From Actinomyces sp. oral taxon 170 str. F0386 (GTDB lineage Bacteria; Actinomycetota; Actinomycetes; Actinomycetales; Actinomycetaceae), in the NCBI RefSeq assembly GCF_000195595.1, contig NZ_GL882555.1, forward strand, positions 1 to 64,000: 64,000 nucleotides of DNA, in the 5' to 3' direction. This document shows, piece after piece, positions 16,927-25,329 of this stretch. The notes under the pieces are model-generated. The model made no database searches, was not told where the DNA came from, and was given only the letters and a program-made list of their open reading frames with translations. Each line of letters begins with the position of its first letter. The first letter of the stretch is position 1. The position numbers were made by a program, and so were the translations under genes.

Positions 16927-18431
16927 GCCAGTCCGACACTTCCTCCACCTCCTCCGTGCCCACCGTGCAGACGGACTTCGAGGTGCTCGACGCTGAGCAT
17001 CTCGACGCCCGTCTGACGGCGGTTCGCGACGCCCTGCGTATGTGCCCGACCGAGGTGCCGGCCTCGCTGTCGATCCCCGCCCACAAGGCGCTTGACGCCG
17101 TGGCGCAGCGCCTGGCGCTGGGAGTGGATCACACCGTCGTGGCCCTGTTCGGCGGAACCGGTTCGGGCAAGTCGTCCCTGTTCAACGCCTTGACCCAGCT
17201 CAACTTCGCGGACGTTGGTGCGCGTCGGCCGACGACGTCGCGGGCTGCCGCCTGCTCCTGGGGTGACGACGCGGGTCCGCTCCTGGACTTTCTCGGAGTC
17301 TCCTCGGAGCGACGGATTCGGAGGGAGTCGATTCTTGATGCTGGAGACCAGGGGAATATGTCCGGTCTGGTCCTTCTTGATGTCCCGGACTACGACTCAG
17401 TGACGACAGAGCACTCGTTGCAGGTGGACCGGCTCGTCCCATTGGCTGACATCCTCGTGTGGGTCGTCGACCCTCAGAAGTACGCCGACGCAGCCCTCCA
17501 CGACGGTTACCTGCGTGGGCTGGGCGCCCGCCAGGAGGACATGCTCGTCCTGGTCAACCAGGTGGACACGCTCCCGGAGAGCGGGCTGGCGAGCCTGCTC
17601 GACGACGTCGGTTCCCTTCTCAAGGATGATGGCCTCAGCATGGTTCAGGTGCTACCGGTGTCGGCGGTGCGAGGCGATAATCTCGACGTCGTGCGCAGTC
17701 TGCTGCGCCAGCGCGTCGCACGGGAGTCCAACGCGGCTCGTACCGCCTCGGCCGAGCTTGATGCGATCATGCGTCGTCTGCGTCCCACGGTGGCCAAGAA
17801 CAAGGTGGAGCTCAATGCGGATCTGACCGAGGACGCAACCAAGGTACTGCTGCACGCCTCTGGTGCCCAGGCGGTGGAGGACTCGGTGCGAGCCGGTCTG
17901 TCCAAGATCCTGCCCAGGGCGCTGGCCCGCCCTGAGCCCCCCTCGCGTACCGCAGTGGCCTCGGCCCATTCCACGTGGGTTCACCGCACCTCGCAAGGGC
18001 TGCCGCCGGCCTGGGCGCGAAGCATGGAGTCGTCCGTCGTCCCGTCTGAGACCCTGGCGGGACAGACCGCTGAGGCTGTTGGTTCCGTTCCGCTCCCGGG
18101 ACATCGCCAGCCGGTGATCGACCTCATGTGGTGGGGCGGCCTGCTCCTGATGATCGGTGGGGTGTCGTGGCTGGTCGCCTCCGTGGTTCGGGAAGGGGTC
18201 GGGGTGCTTCGCCACAGCATCGAGGTCGTTCCCGTGTGCCTCGTTGTCCTCGGCCTGATTGCGGTACTACTGGCTACGGTACGTCGGCGCACCAGGGCGC
18301 GCCGTGAGGCTGAGCGCTATGGGCAGCAGGTGCGTGCCCGCCTGGAGTCCGTGGTCGAGCGAGGGCTGAGTACACCTGCTGCCAGAGTTCTGGAGAAGCA
18401 CCGGGCGCTGCAGACCGCGCTGGGTCTGTAG
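16923..18431 (+). CDS. Membrane-anchored dynamin-like GTPase (YfjP-type), second of the pair
   Basis: GTPase of 502 aa with P-loop GGTGSGKSSLFN (~75-86), switch I TTSRAA, G3 DVPDYDS and G4 NQVDT. The middle is helical. The C-terminal third carries two strong membrane helices (MWWGGLLLMIGGVSWLVASV and VVPVCLVVLGLIAVLLATV), followed by a basic tail. Unlike its partner it has complete G motifs and is membrane bound, suggesting it is the anchor of the pair. The ATG overlaps the upstream stop (ATGA). YfjP-like proteins are annotated as GTPases of unknown role; membrane remodelling or septum work is an inference from the dynamin pairing. Confidence 0.82.
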   Translation: MSQSDTSSTSSVPTVQTDFEVLDAEHLDARLTAVRDALRMCPTEVPASLSIPAHKALDAVAQRLALGVDHTVVALFGGTGSGKSSLFNALTQLNFADVGARRPTTSRAAACSWGDDAGPLLDFLGVSSERRIRRESILDAGDQGNMSGLVLLDVPDYDSVTTEHSLQVDRLVPLADILVWVVDPQKYADAALHDGYLRGLGARQEDMLVLVNQVDTLPESGLASLLDDVGSLLKDDGLSMVQVLPVSAVRGDNLDVVRSLLRQRVARESNAARTASAELDAIMRRLRPTVAKNKVELNADLTEDATKVLLHASGAQAVEDSVRAGLSKILPRALARPEPPSRTAVASAHSTWVHRTSQGLPPAWARSMESSVVPSETLAGQTAEAVGSVPLPGHRQPVIDLMWWGGLLLMIGGVSWLVASVVREGVGVLRHSIEVVPVCLVVLGLIAVLLATVRRRTRARREAERYGQQVRARLESVVERGLSTPAARVLEKHRALQTALGL

Positions 18432-18599
18432 GCCCATTGCTCCGCGGTCTCCCAGTGGCCACAGCCGGTGGTCCTGCGCTTCCTGATACTCGTGTGGGGA
18501 CTCAGCGAGGTGCCCGCTGGGCATCTGCGGGTGGTGACGAGCACGGTTGTGGCGAAGGGGCGGCAGAGCGCCGCCCGTCTACGACCAAGGAGCTCTCTC

Positions 18600-19256
18600 A
18601 TGACTCGTCAACTCGACCTCACCGTTCAGGGCGTTGTCGGAACGCATCCGGTCCTATCCCGTGTGGGGGACAAAGCCCGTCCCTACTGTCGTTTTCGTGT
18701 CGCCGTCACACCGACCTACCGCACCGAACAGGGGTGGAACAACGCAGACACCATCTGGTTCACTGCCAAGGCGTGGGGACAGCTCGCCGCCAACCTGAGT
18801 CACTCGCTGCGCAAAGGGGACGCCGTCCTGCTCACTGGACGGTTCTCCCAGGAGTCCTGGGAGAATGACGGTAGAAGGCACGAGACCAACGTCATCACGC
18901 TACAGGCCGCAGGCCATGACCTGACCAGGGGGGAGTCCCGCTTCGCGAGAGTCAGAGCCGCGGAGTCCGCGCCGTCCGCGTCCTCGGGAGCCAGCGCTGG
19001 TGAGACCGAGCTCGAGTCCGGGCCTGACTACCACGTCTCATCAGATCACTGGGACACTGCGGTGACGACCGGCAGCGCTGTGGCATCGGCCTCCCAGAAC
19101 ACCGAGATGTTTGAAAGGCCGCCCGAGTCGCGTGGGACGCCGTCGGAGATCCCCGAGTCCCTGGTCGTGGGGCCGGCGTCCCCGCAAGCCGAGGAGCCGT
19201 GGCCCGCGTATGAGCTCGCAGACGATCTCACCGAACAGTCGGCAGAGATTAGCTGA
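18600..19256 (+). CDS. ssb: Single-stranded DNA-binding protein paralogue
   Basis: The OB-fold domain spans ~1-110 of 218 aa (LTVQGVVGTHPVLSRVGDK, YCRFRVAVTP, WFTAKAWGQLAANL, GDAVLLTGRF), typical of actinobacterial Ssb proteins that bind single-stranded DNA in replication, repair or natural transformation. The tail is acidic and disordered but ends ADDLTEQSAEIS, without the DDDIPF-type tip that recruits partner proteins. It is therefore probably a secondary SSB rather than the replicative one. The ATG at 18600 was chosen for the AAGGAG site upstream and the conserved domain start; the longer open frame is not supported. It ends 8 bases inside the convergent next gene. Confidence 0.83.
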   Translation: MTRQLDLTVQGVVGTHPVLSRVGDKARPYCRFRVAVTPTYRTEQGWNNADTIWFTAKAWGQLAANLSHSLRKGDAVLLTGRFSQESWENDGRRHETNVITLQAAGHDLTRGESRFARVRAAESAPSASSGASAGETELESGPDYHVSSDHWDTAVTTGSAVASASQNTEMFERPPESRGTPSEIPESLVVGPASPQAEEPWPAYELADDLTEQSAEIS

Positions 19257-19833
19257 CGTCGGAATGCGAGTGGAGGAGATAGTCGAGGTCTGCGGGGTGG
19301 GCGACCTCGAGCACCTCGATGAGGACGCGAGTCACCAGTTCAGCGGTCTCCTCGCCGGCCGGCAGCAGCCGGGTGAAGACATGGCCGGTCTCCTGCCATC
19401 CGATGGTCTCCAGGATCCTGCATTCAGTGGGGCCGAGCAGGACTCTGCCCCGCGCATCAAGCTCGGGCAGGGATACCTCGATCCCGTCGGAGCGACCGAC
19501 GAGGACGATTCCCGGAAGGTCGGGTGAAGCAACCGGGGGAGTGGTCAGCGCCAGCCGTGACAGCAGCCGCGACCAACGTCTCTTATGGGTCAGTTCCTCG
19601 ACCTTCACCACGGGGGCTGGGGTGGTCAGCAGCAGAGTGGCACCGGATGAGGCGTTGGCCGCTTCGGTACCGGATTCCGGCAGCTCTCCCTGCTGCACGG
19701 CCGGTCTCGGTGCCGGCATGCACTCCTGTTCCAGGAACCGGGGCAGCGTTCGGGTGAAGCCCGCCCAGGACCCCAGATCGACGTGGTCCTCGAAGGACCG
19801 CGCCAGCTCGTGGGACAAGGAGATCTCACTCAT
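19249..19833 (-). CDS. Hypothetical protein, possibly YbjN/T3SS-chaperone-like
   Basis: Soluble protein of 194 aa with no signal peptide or membrane segment. The N-terminal part has LARSFEDHVDLGSWAGFTRTLPRFLEQE; the C-terminal part has LGPTECRILETIGWQETGHVFTRLLPAG followed by LVTRVLIEVLEVAHPADLDYLL. The last block resembles actinobacterial YbjN / TY-chaperone-like domains, in which a helical segment ends in HPxxL. I regard that as a weak hint. It converges with the ssb paralogue and overlaps its 3' end by 8 bases. Codon use is like the neighbours. Function not assigned. Confidence 0.6.
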   Translation of the reverse strand: MSEISLSHELARSFEDHVDLGSWAGFTRTLPRFLEQECMPAPRPAVQQGELPESGTEAANASSGATLLLTTPAPVVKVEELTHKRRWSRLLSRLALTTPPVASPDLPGIVLVGRSDGIEVSLPELDARGRVLLGPTECRILETIGWQETGHVFTRLLPAGEETAELVTRVLIEVLEVAHPADLDYLLHSHSDVS

Positions 19834-20050
19834 GCGTGCAAGCCTAGGTGCACTGCCCTCCGGCCGTTGGAACGTCGGTTCCCATGAACACTCCGATTAC
19901 AGGAGCATCACACCTTGTCGTTGCCAGGACAAGCCACATCGATGGTGGGCGTGTCACGGCAGGAAATTGGCGTGTCGGCGCATACGGTGGCCGTAACGCG
20001 ATAAACCCGGACGCCGTGCCCGGGGAAGTAGCAGGGGGAGTAACGAGCAG

Positions 20051-20740
20051 ATGATCCGCTTCGACCATGTCTCGAAGGTCTACGACCGAGGGGCGCGTCC
20101 GGCGCTTGACGACGTCGACATCAAGGTCAATCGCGACGAGTTCGTGTTCCTCGTGGGTGCCTCGGGGTCGGGCAAATCGACCTTCTTGCGCCTGGTTATA
20201 CGGGAGGAACGTCCCACCAAGGGACGTATCCACGTTCTAGGACGTGATCTGTCGCAGATCTCCTCCTGGAAAGTGCCGCAGCTGCGCCAGGAGATCGGTT
20301 TCGTCTTCCAGGACTTCCGACTCCTGGACAACAAGAACGTGCTGGAGAACGTCGCTCTGGCATCCCAGGTCATCGGTAAGCCCCGTCACTACATCCTCTC
20401 CGCCGTGCCGGAGGCCCTTGACCTGGTGGGGCTGGCCGGCAAGGAGAAGCGCCTCCCGCATGAGCTCTCCGGGGGTGAGCAGCAGCGTGTGGCGATCGCC
20501 CGTGCCATGGTGAACCGTCCCAAGCTTCTCCTGGCCGACGAGCCCACCGGGAACCTGGACCCCTCAACCTCGGTGGGGATCATGCGTCTGCTCGACCGCA
20601 TCAACCGACAGGGAACCACGGTGGTCATGGCCACCCATGACGATGAGATCGTTGACCAGATGCGTAAACGCGTCATCGAGCTCAAGGGCGGTGAGGTCGT
20701 GCGCGACCAGGACCGCGGTGTCTACGGCTCGGACCGCTGA
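20051..20740 (+). CDS. ftsE: Cell division ATP-binding protein FtsE
   Basis: ATPase of the FtsEX complex that transmits cytosolic ATP hydrolysis to a periplasmic cell-wall hydrolase during septation. The 229-aa protein has Walker [11 protein letters not shown]-loop FVFQDFRLL, signature [14 protein letters not shown], Walker [13 protein letters not shown] and switch His in ATHD. These are textbook FtsE sequences. It is the first gene of a block followed 12 bp later by ftsX and then an M23 hydrolase. GGGGGAG sits about 12 bases before the ATG. Confidence 0.97.
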   Translation: MIRFDHVSKVYDRGARPALDDVDIKVNRDEFVFLVGASGSGKSTFLRLVIREERPTKGRIHVLGRDLSQISSWKVPQLRQEIGFVFQDFRLLDNKNVLENVALASQVIGKPRHYILSAVPEALDLVGLAGKEKRLPHELSGGEQQRVAIARAMVNRPKLLLADEPTGNLDPSTSVGIMRLLDRINRQGTTVVMATHDDEIVDQMRKRVIELKGGEVVRDQDRGVYGSDR

Positions 20741-20752
20741 AGGAGAAGAACT

Positions 20753-21670
20753 GTGAGACTGCGTTTCATCCTCTCGGAGACGGCCAAGGGCATGTCCCGC
20801 AATCTGGCGATGACAGTGTCCGTCGTTCTCGTCGCCTTCGTCTCCCTGCTCTTCGTGGGTGCATCGTCGCTGCTGCAGAGCCAGATCTCGACCATGAAGG
20901 GTGACTGGTACGACAAGGTTGAGGTCTCGGTCTACATGTGCCCGAAGGCATCGGCCTCGTCGAACTGCGCCAACGGCGAGGCCACCGCGGCTCAGATCAG
21001 CGAGGTCGAGAGGCTCATCACCAGTGGAGCCCCCTCCGGCTACGTCAAGTCCTATGAGATGGAGACCAAGGCCCAGGCCTACAAGAACTTCATGAAGGCC
21101 TACGCCAAGTCCGCCGTGGGACGAAACGCCACCGAGGACATGATGCCGGTCTCCTTCCGAATCAAGCTCAAGGACGCTGAGAACTACAAGCTGGTGGCCG
21201 AGCAGTTCGAGGGGCACAGTGGCGTCGAGCGTGTGGTCGATCAGCGATCCACCCTGGAGCCCCTTTTCCTCGTGATGAACCGGGCCTCCTGGATCACAGG
21301 CGGGTTGGCGACCATCATGGCGGTGGTTGCGGTTCTGCTCATCTCCACGACCATCAGGCTGTCAGCCATGTCTCGATCCAGGCAGACGGGGATCATGCGC
21401 CTGGTGGGGGCCTCGAACCTCTTCATCCAGCTGCCCTTCATTCTTGAAGGGGTGATTGCAGCACTCACCGGAGCCGTGCTGGCCGTGGCCGCCCTGTGGG
21501 TGGGGGTGCGCTATGTCGTGGAGGACTGGCTCGCCTCCTCGATCTCCTTCACAAGTGCCTTCATCAGTACCAGGGACGTCCTGTTCCTATCGCCCTGGCT
21601 GATCCTGGCGGCCATCTCCCTGGCCGCGATCTCCTCCGCATTCTCCCTGTCCAAGTACACGAGGATCTGA
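20753..21670 (+). CDS. ftsX: Cell division permease-like protein FtsX
   Basis: Membrane partner of FtsE; its extracellular loop activates a peptidoglycan hydrolase. The 305-aa protein has a first helix at ~20-42, a ~140-residue extracellular domain containing two Cys (MCPKASASSNC) that may form a disulfide, then three helices near 182-205, 225-250 and 275-297. The loop between helices 2 and 3 has the RQTGIMRLVGAS motif typical of FtsX. The GTG start at 20753 is preceded by AAGGAGAAG. It is encoded between ftsE and the M23 hydrolase. Confidence 0.96.
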   Translation: MRLRFILSETAKGMSRNLAMTVSVVLVAFVSLLFVGASSLLQSQISTMKGDWYDKVEVSVYMCPKASASSNCANGEATAAQISEVERLITSGAPSGYVKSYEMETKAQAYKNFMKAYAKSAVGRNATEDMMPVSFRIKLKDAENYKLVAEQFEGHSGVERVVDQRSTLEPLFLVMNRASWITGGLATIMAVVAVLLISTTIRLSAMSRSRQTGIMRLVGASNLFIQLPFILEGVIAALTGAVLAVAALWVGVRYVVEDWLASSISFTSAFISTRDVLFLSPWLILAAISLAAISSAFSLSKYTRI

Positions 21671-21676
21671 TCTCAC

Positions 21677-22993
21677 ATGCTGTCCCGTCTGTTCCTCCGT
21701 CGCTCACGCCGTCGCGCTGCGGTTTGCGCGTTGGCGGCCGCCAGCCTCGCCTTCTTCTACTCCGGTGACATCTCCCTGGCCGATGAACGTGATGATGCTG
21801 TTGCCAACCAGAACGAGGCGCAGCGTAAGCAGCAGGAGGTCGTCTCCTCCCTCGAGGGGGTCAGCGCAGACCTGGGGCAGGCCTACATCTCACTGCAGAA
21901 CGCTCAGACGTCCCTGACCGCTGCGGAGACTGAGCTGACCAGCGCTGAGACGACTCTGGCTGAGAAGGAGAGGGAGAAGCAGATTGCCAGTGACCGTCTG
22001 ACCACGGCGCAGAACAGCCTCGACACGGTGAAACAGGAGTCGGAGGCCTCGAAGAAGACTGCTTCGGAGACCTCCGACTCCGTGGCGGAGATCGTGGTGT
22101 CCACCTACCAGGGTGACAACTCGGTCACCTCCTGGAGCTATGTCCTTGCCTCGCAGGACGTCGAGGATCTCAACCAACGTGCCTCCGCCGTTGAGATCGG
22201 CTCCGGGGTCCAGGAGGCGGTGCTCTCCGCCGCCGAGGTCGAGCGAGCCCAGAACGCCAACCGTGAGGCCAGGCAGAATGCCGCCACCACGCGGGTGGGC
22301 ACGCTCAAGTCCGAGGCGGACACCGCTGAGGAGAATGCCAAGACCGCTCGTGACACGGCTCAGACCAAGCGGGACGATGTCGCCAGGCTGGCAGCTGAGA
22401 AGCAGGCCGCCGCTTCAGCACTGGAGAGCCGCAAGAGCGACTTGCAGACCCAGCTCGACCAGGCCAACGCCGATGCGGCGGCCGCAGCGGCTCGTGTTGC
22501 GGAGATCGATGCCGCTAACCGAGCCGCGGCCAGTGCCGGCTCCATGCCGTCGGTTCCCTCCAGCTCGATTGCCTCGGACTCTCTAGGAGACGGCTACATC
22601 GGCCATCCGATCACTGGTCCGCTCGAGGTGACATCACCTTTCGGCTACCGCGTTCATCCAGTCACGGGGACCGGAACCGGACACCAGGGAGTCGACTTCG
22701 CCGCGAGTGAGGGGACGCCGCAGTACGCCTCTGTCTCCGGAGTGGCCACCTACTGGAACTCCGAGTCCTGCGGCATCGGCATCGACATCAACGGCGGCAT
22801 CATCGACGGGCACTCCTACGTCATCACCCTGTGCCACCTCTCGGGGCGGGCCATCGCCGACGGCCAGTACGTCAACCGTGGCGACGTCGTGGGCTCGACT
22901 GGCTCAACCGGCTACGCAACCGGGGCGCACGTCCACTTCCAGGTGGCCCAGGACGGGGTGTACATCGACCCGATGTCACTGCCCGGCTTCTAG
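21677..22993 (+). CDS. M23-family peptidoglycan hydrolase with long coiled coil (FtsEX effector, RipC/PcsB-like role)
   Basis: Secreted cell-wall endopeptidase, probably gated by FtsEX. The 438-aa protein has a basic N-terminus and a signal segment (AAVCALAAASLAFFY). A coiled coil rich in Ala/Glu/Gln/Thr covers ~35-285. A LytM/M23 domain at ~305-436 has the zinc motifs HQGVDFA (HxxxD) and HVHF (HxH), plus SPFGYRVHP. Both metal sites are intact, so it should be active, unlike EnvC-type activators. It starts 6 bases after ftsX. In mycobacteria and streptococci the FtsX partner is likewise a coiled-coil hydrolase (RipC, PcsB), though those use NlpC/P60 or CHAP catalytic domains. Confidence 0.92.
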   Translation: MLSRLFLRRSRRRAAVCALAAASLAFFYSGDISLADERDDAVANQNEAQRKQQEVVSSLEGVSADLGQAYISLQNAQTSLTAAETELTSAETTLAEKEREKQIASDRLTTAQNSLDTVKQESEASKKTASETSDSVAEIVVSTYQGDNSVTSWSYVLASQDVEDLNQRASAVEIGSGVQEAVLSAAEVERAQNANREARQNAATTRVGTLKSEADTAEENAKTARDTAQTKRDDVARLAAEKQAAASALESRKSDLQTQLDQANADAAAAAARVAEIDAANRAAASAGSMPSVPSSSIASDSLGDGYIGHPITGPLEVTSPFGYRVHPVTGTGTGHQGVDFAASEGTPQYASVSGVATYWNSESCGIGIDINGGIIDGHSYVITLCHLSGRAIADGQYVNRGDVVGSTGSTGYATGAHVHFQVAQDGVYIDPMSLPGF

Positions 22994-23075
22994 CCGGAGG
23001 GCTCTTGACGGACCCCGTAGACTCCTGATCCTGCGCGGGCGCGCTCACATCCCGTACTCGTGAAAGGACAGGCCG

Positions 23076-23639
23076 ATGACTCCTGCCGCAAAGTCTGCTC
23101 GGGCTCCTAAGCCCACTGCCGGGCAGAAGGCCAAGGCCGCCTCCGACGCCCACAAGACGGTGGCCCGTAATCGCAAAGCGACCCACGACTACTTCATCGA
23201 GGACCGCTATGAGGCTGGACTGGTCCTGACCGGTACTGAGGTCAAGGCTCTGCGCATGGGACGAGCCTCGCTCACCGAGGCCTGGATCGAGATCGACCGT
23301 TATGGTGAGGCCTGGCTCCAGGGTGCTCACATTCCCGAGTACCTGCAAGGGACGTGGAACAACCACTCGCCGCGGCGCAAGCGCAAGCTGCTCCTGCACC
23401 GCAGTGAGCTCGAGCGCCTCGAGGGCAGGGTACGGGCCAAGGGATACACGGTGGTCCCGCTGGAGCTGTACTTCATCGGTGGGCGTGCCAAGCTGGAGAT
23501 CGCCCTGGCTCGAGGGAAGCAGGACTGGGACAAGCGCCAGGCACTGCGTGAGGCCCAGGACAAGCGGGAAGCGGCTCGCGCCATGGCGGCTGCCAACCGG
23601 CGTCGGGACTCACAGGGAGTGCGATCGCGTCGTTCCTGA
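23076..23639 (+). CDS. smpB: SsrA-binding protein SmpB
   Basis: Binds tmRNA and delivers it to stalled ribosomes for trans-translation. The 187-aa protein has the OB-fold core: VARNRKATHDYFIEDRYEAGLVLTGTEVKALR, then GAHIPEY, RRKRKLLLHRSEL, and the basic C-terminal tail DWDKRQALREAQDKREAARA. There is a 30-residue Lys/Ala-rich N-terminal extension common in actinobacteria. GAAAGGACAG precedes the ATG. The tmRNA gene follows about 150 bases later, the usual smpB-ssrA order. Confidence 0.97.
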   Translation: MTPAAKSARAPKPTAGQKAKAASDAHKTVARNRKATHDYFIEDRYEAGLVLTGTEVKALRMGRASLTEAWIEIDRYGEAWLQGAHIPEYLQGTWNNHSPRRKRKLLLHRSELERLEGRVRAKGYTVVPLELYFIGGRAKLEIALARGKQDWDKRQALREAQDKREAARAMAAANRRRDSQGVRSRRS

Positions 23640-23703
23640 GACGTTGGGTGTTTGGTGCATGGAGCCGTTGCATCCAGCTGTGATGCAGTGAGCGGTGTCA
23701 TCC

Positions 23704-23732
23704 TGTCATCGATGCTATTGCACTGCTAGAAT
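23704..23732 (+). promoter_or_regulatory. Possible ssrA promoter
   Basis: TAGAAT at 23727-23732 is a good -10 element, with TGTCAT at 23704-23709 as a weak -35, spaced 17 bases. Transcription would begin ~55 bases before the mature tmRNA end. The leader contains a GGGCTTCC/GGAGGCC hairpin that could be a processing signal. Confidence 0.4.
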
Positions 23733-23793
23733 CGTCTGGCTTCGTTGAGAGCACGTTCCGGGCTTCCTTCGGGAGGCCGGTGACAAGTTCATA

Positions 23794-24161
23794 GGGGATG
23801 ATCGGTTTCGACGACGGTCGTAGGTTCAGGAGAAGCGGGTCGAGGATGCGCAGTCATCTCGTCAACGCTCTGCGCGAATCAATAGGTGCCGATAACACTC
23901 GCACCGACTTCGCCCTCGCCGCCTGAGCGAGCCACGAAGTCCGTCAGCCCGGGGATCGCTTCCGCCCCGGTTCCTGGCGTCATCTAGGAAGCCACTGCTG
24001 TGAGTCCGTGTCGGTAGGGCTCTCAGGACTTTCTATCGACTGAGCCCGTCGGTGTCCTTGCTCGCGTGAGACACCGGGGCCGAGAAAATCGCTAGCGAGC
24101 TGCACCCGGAGAAGTCCTGTTGTGCGCCCGTCGGACGGGGGTTCGATTCCCCCCATCTCCA
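23794..24161 (+). ncRNA. ssrA: tmRNA (ssrA)
   Basis: Transfer-messenger RNA that rescues stalled ribosomes together with SmpB. The 5' end GGGGATGATCGGTTTCGAC and 3' end (T arm GGGTTCGATTCCCC, then CATCTCC plus A) are the tRNA-like half, with the acceptor stem pairing GGGGATG to CATCTCC (one G-T pair). The tag frame at 23888-23926 reads ADNTRTDFALAA followed by TGA, ending in the usual ALAA degron. CCA is not encoded. A strong terminator follows. Confidence 0.96.
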
Positions 24162-24174
24162 CGACTCCTCTGAA

Positions 24175-24208
24175 GGGGCCCGCTGAACCTCAGGGTTCAG
24201 CGGGCCCC
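24175..24208 (+). terminator. Terminator after ssrA
   Basis: A perfect 15-base-pair stem (GGGGCCCGCTGAACC with its complement) around a four-base loop TCAG, followed by TTCGTT. It lies 13 bases after the mature tmRNA end. Confidence 0.85.
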
Positions 24209-24314
24209 TTCGTTGAGCAGGCCTGTTCCGGGCTCCGAGCGGTTCCCGTTGGTACCGTGCTGACCCATGTGCTGCGCTGTGAGGGGGCCACGGTCTTGCG
24301 TCGAGCAAGCGGGT

Positions 24315-25169
24315 TCAGGCGAGGACTGCTAGGAGTGGGGCGTAGTGCCGGGTGGTGGCCTGGCGGTAGGCCTGGACGTCTCCGGCCCGGGCCGCCTGGA
24401 GCATGGCCCGGTGAGCTCGGGCGGTTGTCAGCATGTCCTCGGGCCTGGGAGCGCCCAGGAGGGGGACGGTCAGGGTGTGGATGGCCCAGAAGGCCTCGGT
24501 CAGGTGCAGGAAGAGGTGGTTGTCCAAGGGCTCGAGCAGCCGCATGTGGAAACGGCGGTCCTGCTCGGTGAAGAGCTCTCCCTTTTGTGCGTGAAGGTCC
24601 ATCTGTGCGACGATCTGATCGAGCTCGGTGTCTTGTCGGTTCTTCCAGGCGTGGGTGACGGGGCCGGCCAGGGCGTTGTCGAGGGTGATGCGGACCTCGA
24701 CGATGTCGCGCAGTCCGCGGTGGTCGTCTCCGGGGTTGAGCAGGCCTCTGAAGACGAGGGACTCGACCATGGGGCGCATGGAGACCTTGCCGACGAACAT
24801 GCCGTGTCCGTGGCGGACCTCGACGATGTCGAGGGCGACCAGGGTGCGCACGGCCTCGCGCACGGAGGAGCGGGACACGCCCAGGTCGGCGCACAGCTGC
24901 GACTCCGTCGGCAACGCATCACCCACCTGAAGGCCAGCTCTCAGGATGAAGTCCTTGATCGCGGTCATCGTGGTCTCGGCCTGAGTGGCCGGGGATGTCA
25001 TCAAGGTGGAGTAGGTGCCGTGGGGAATCACTGCCTCCTTCGCGCCAACTATGATGCTTGTCTCATTATTTGCTGGGTCGCCTGCTCTGCCCGGCTTGGG
25101 TGCTCTGCTCACGATACTGCTCTTCTCGGTGTCGGCCACGGTTCTTGCCCTGTCAATCATTGTGATCAC
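24315..25169 (-). CDS. FadR-subfamily GntR regulator, probable sialic acid regulon repressor
   Basis: Transcription factor with a winged helix (~70-135: LPTESQLCADLGVSRSSVREAVRTLVALDIVEVRHGHGMFV) and a C-terminal all-helical FCD ligand domain (~140-275) with the metal/ligand His residues in RRFHMRLLE, RAHRAML and TRHYAPLL. It is divergent from the sialic-acid transporter genes, so control of that locus by sialic acid or ManNAc-6-P is likely, as with FadR-type NanR proteins. Three similar candidate operators lie in the locus. The start is uncertain: GTG 25169, ATG 25160 and ATG 25001 are all in frame without a clear ribosome binding site. The conserved part begins near residue 65, so the shorter forms are plausible. 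Confidence 0.85.
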   Translation of the reverse strand: MITMIDRARTVADTEKSSIVSRAPKPGRAGDPANNETSIIVGAKEAVIPHGTYSTLMTSPATQAETTMTAIKDFILRAGLQVGDALPTESQLCADLGVSRSSVREAVRTLVALDIVEVRHGHGMFVGKVSMRPMVESLVFRGLLNPGDDHRGLRDIVEVRITLDNALAGPVTHAWKNRQDTELDQIVAQMDLHAQKGELFTEQDRRFHMRLLEPLDNHLFLHLTEAFWAIHTLTVPLLGAPRPEDMLTTARAHRAMLQAARAGDVQAYRQATTRHYAPLLAVLA

Positions 25170-25290
25170 TGCGTTGTGAATCCGCTCGTCGAACAGTCCC
25201 GCCCCTTGGGCGGACTGCGATGATCGAGCGGTTGACCTGCGAGGTTGTGAGTGGTCTGGACGTCCCCACCTCTGCTACAGTCATCCTACC

Positions 25291-25316
25291 AACGTCAGAC
25301 ATAAGACGTCAGACTT
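25291..25316. promoter_or_regulatory. Candidate operator of the sialic acid regulator, site 1
   Basis: Two copies of ACGTCAGAC (25292-25300 and 25306-25314) lie 14 bases apart, just upstream of the ribosome binding site of the binding-protein gene and in the gap shared with the divergent regulator gene. A -10-like TACAGT occurs at 25276-25281, so a repressor here would block early transcription. Related sequences occur at 27061 and 37413. Confidence 0.6.
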
Positions 25317-25329
25317 CAGGAGAGAATCA

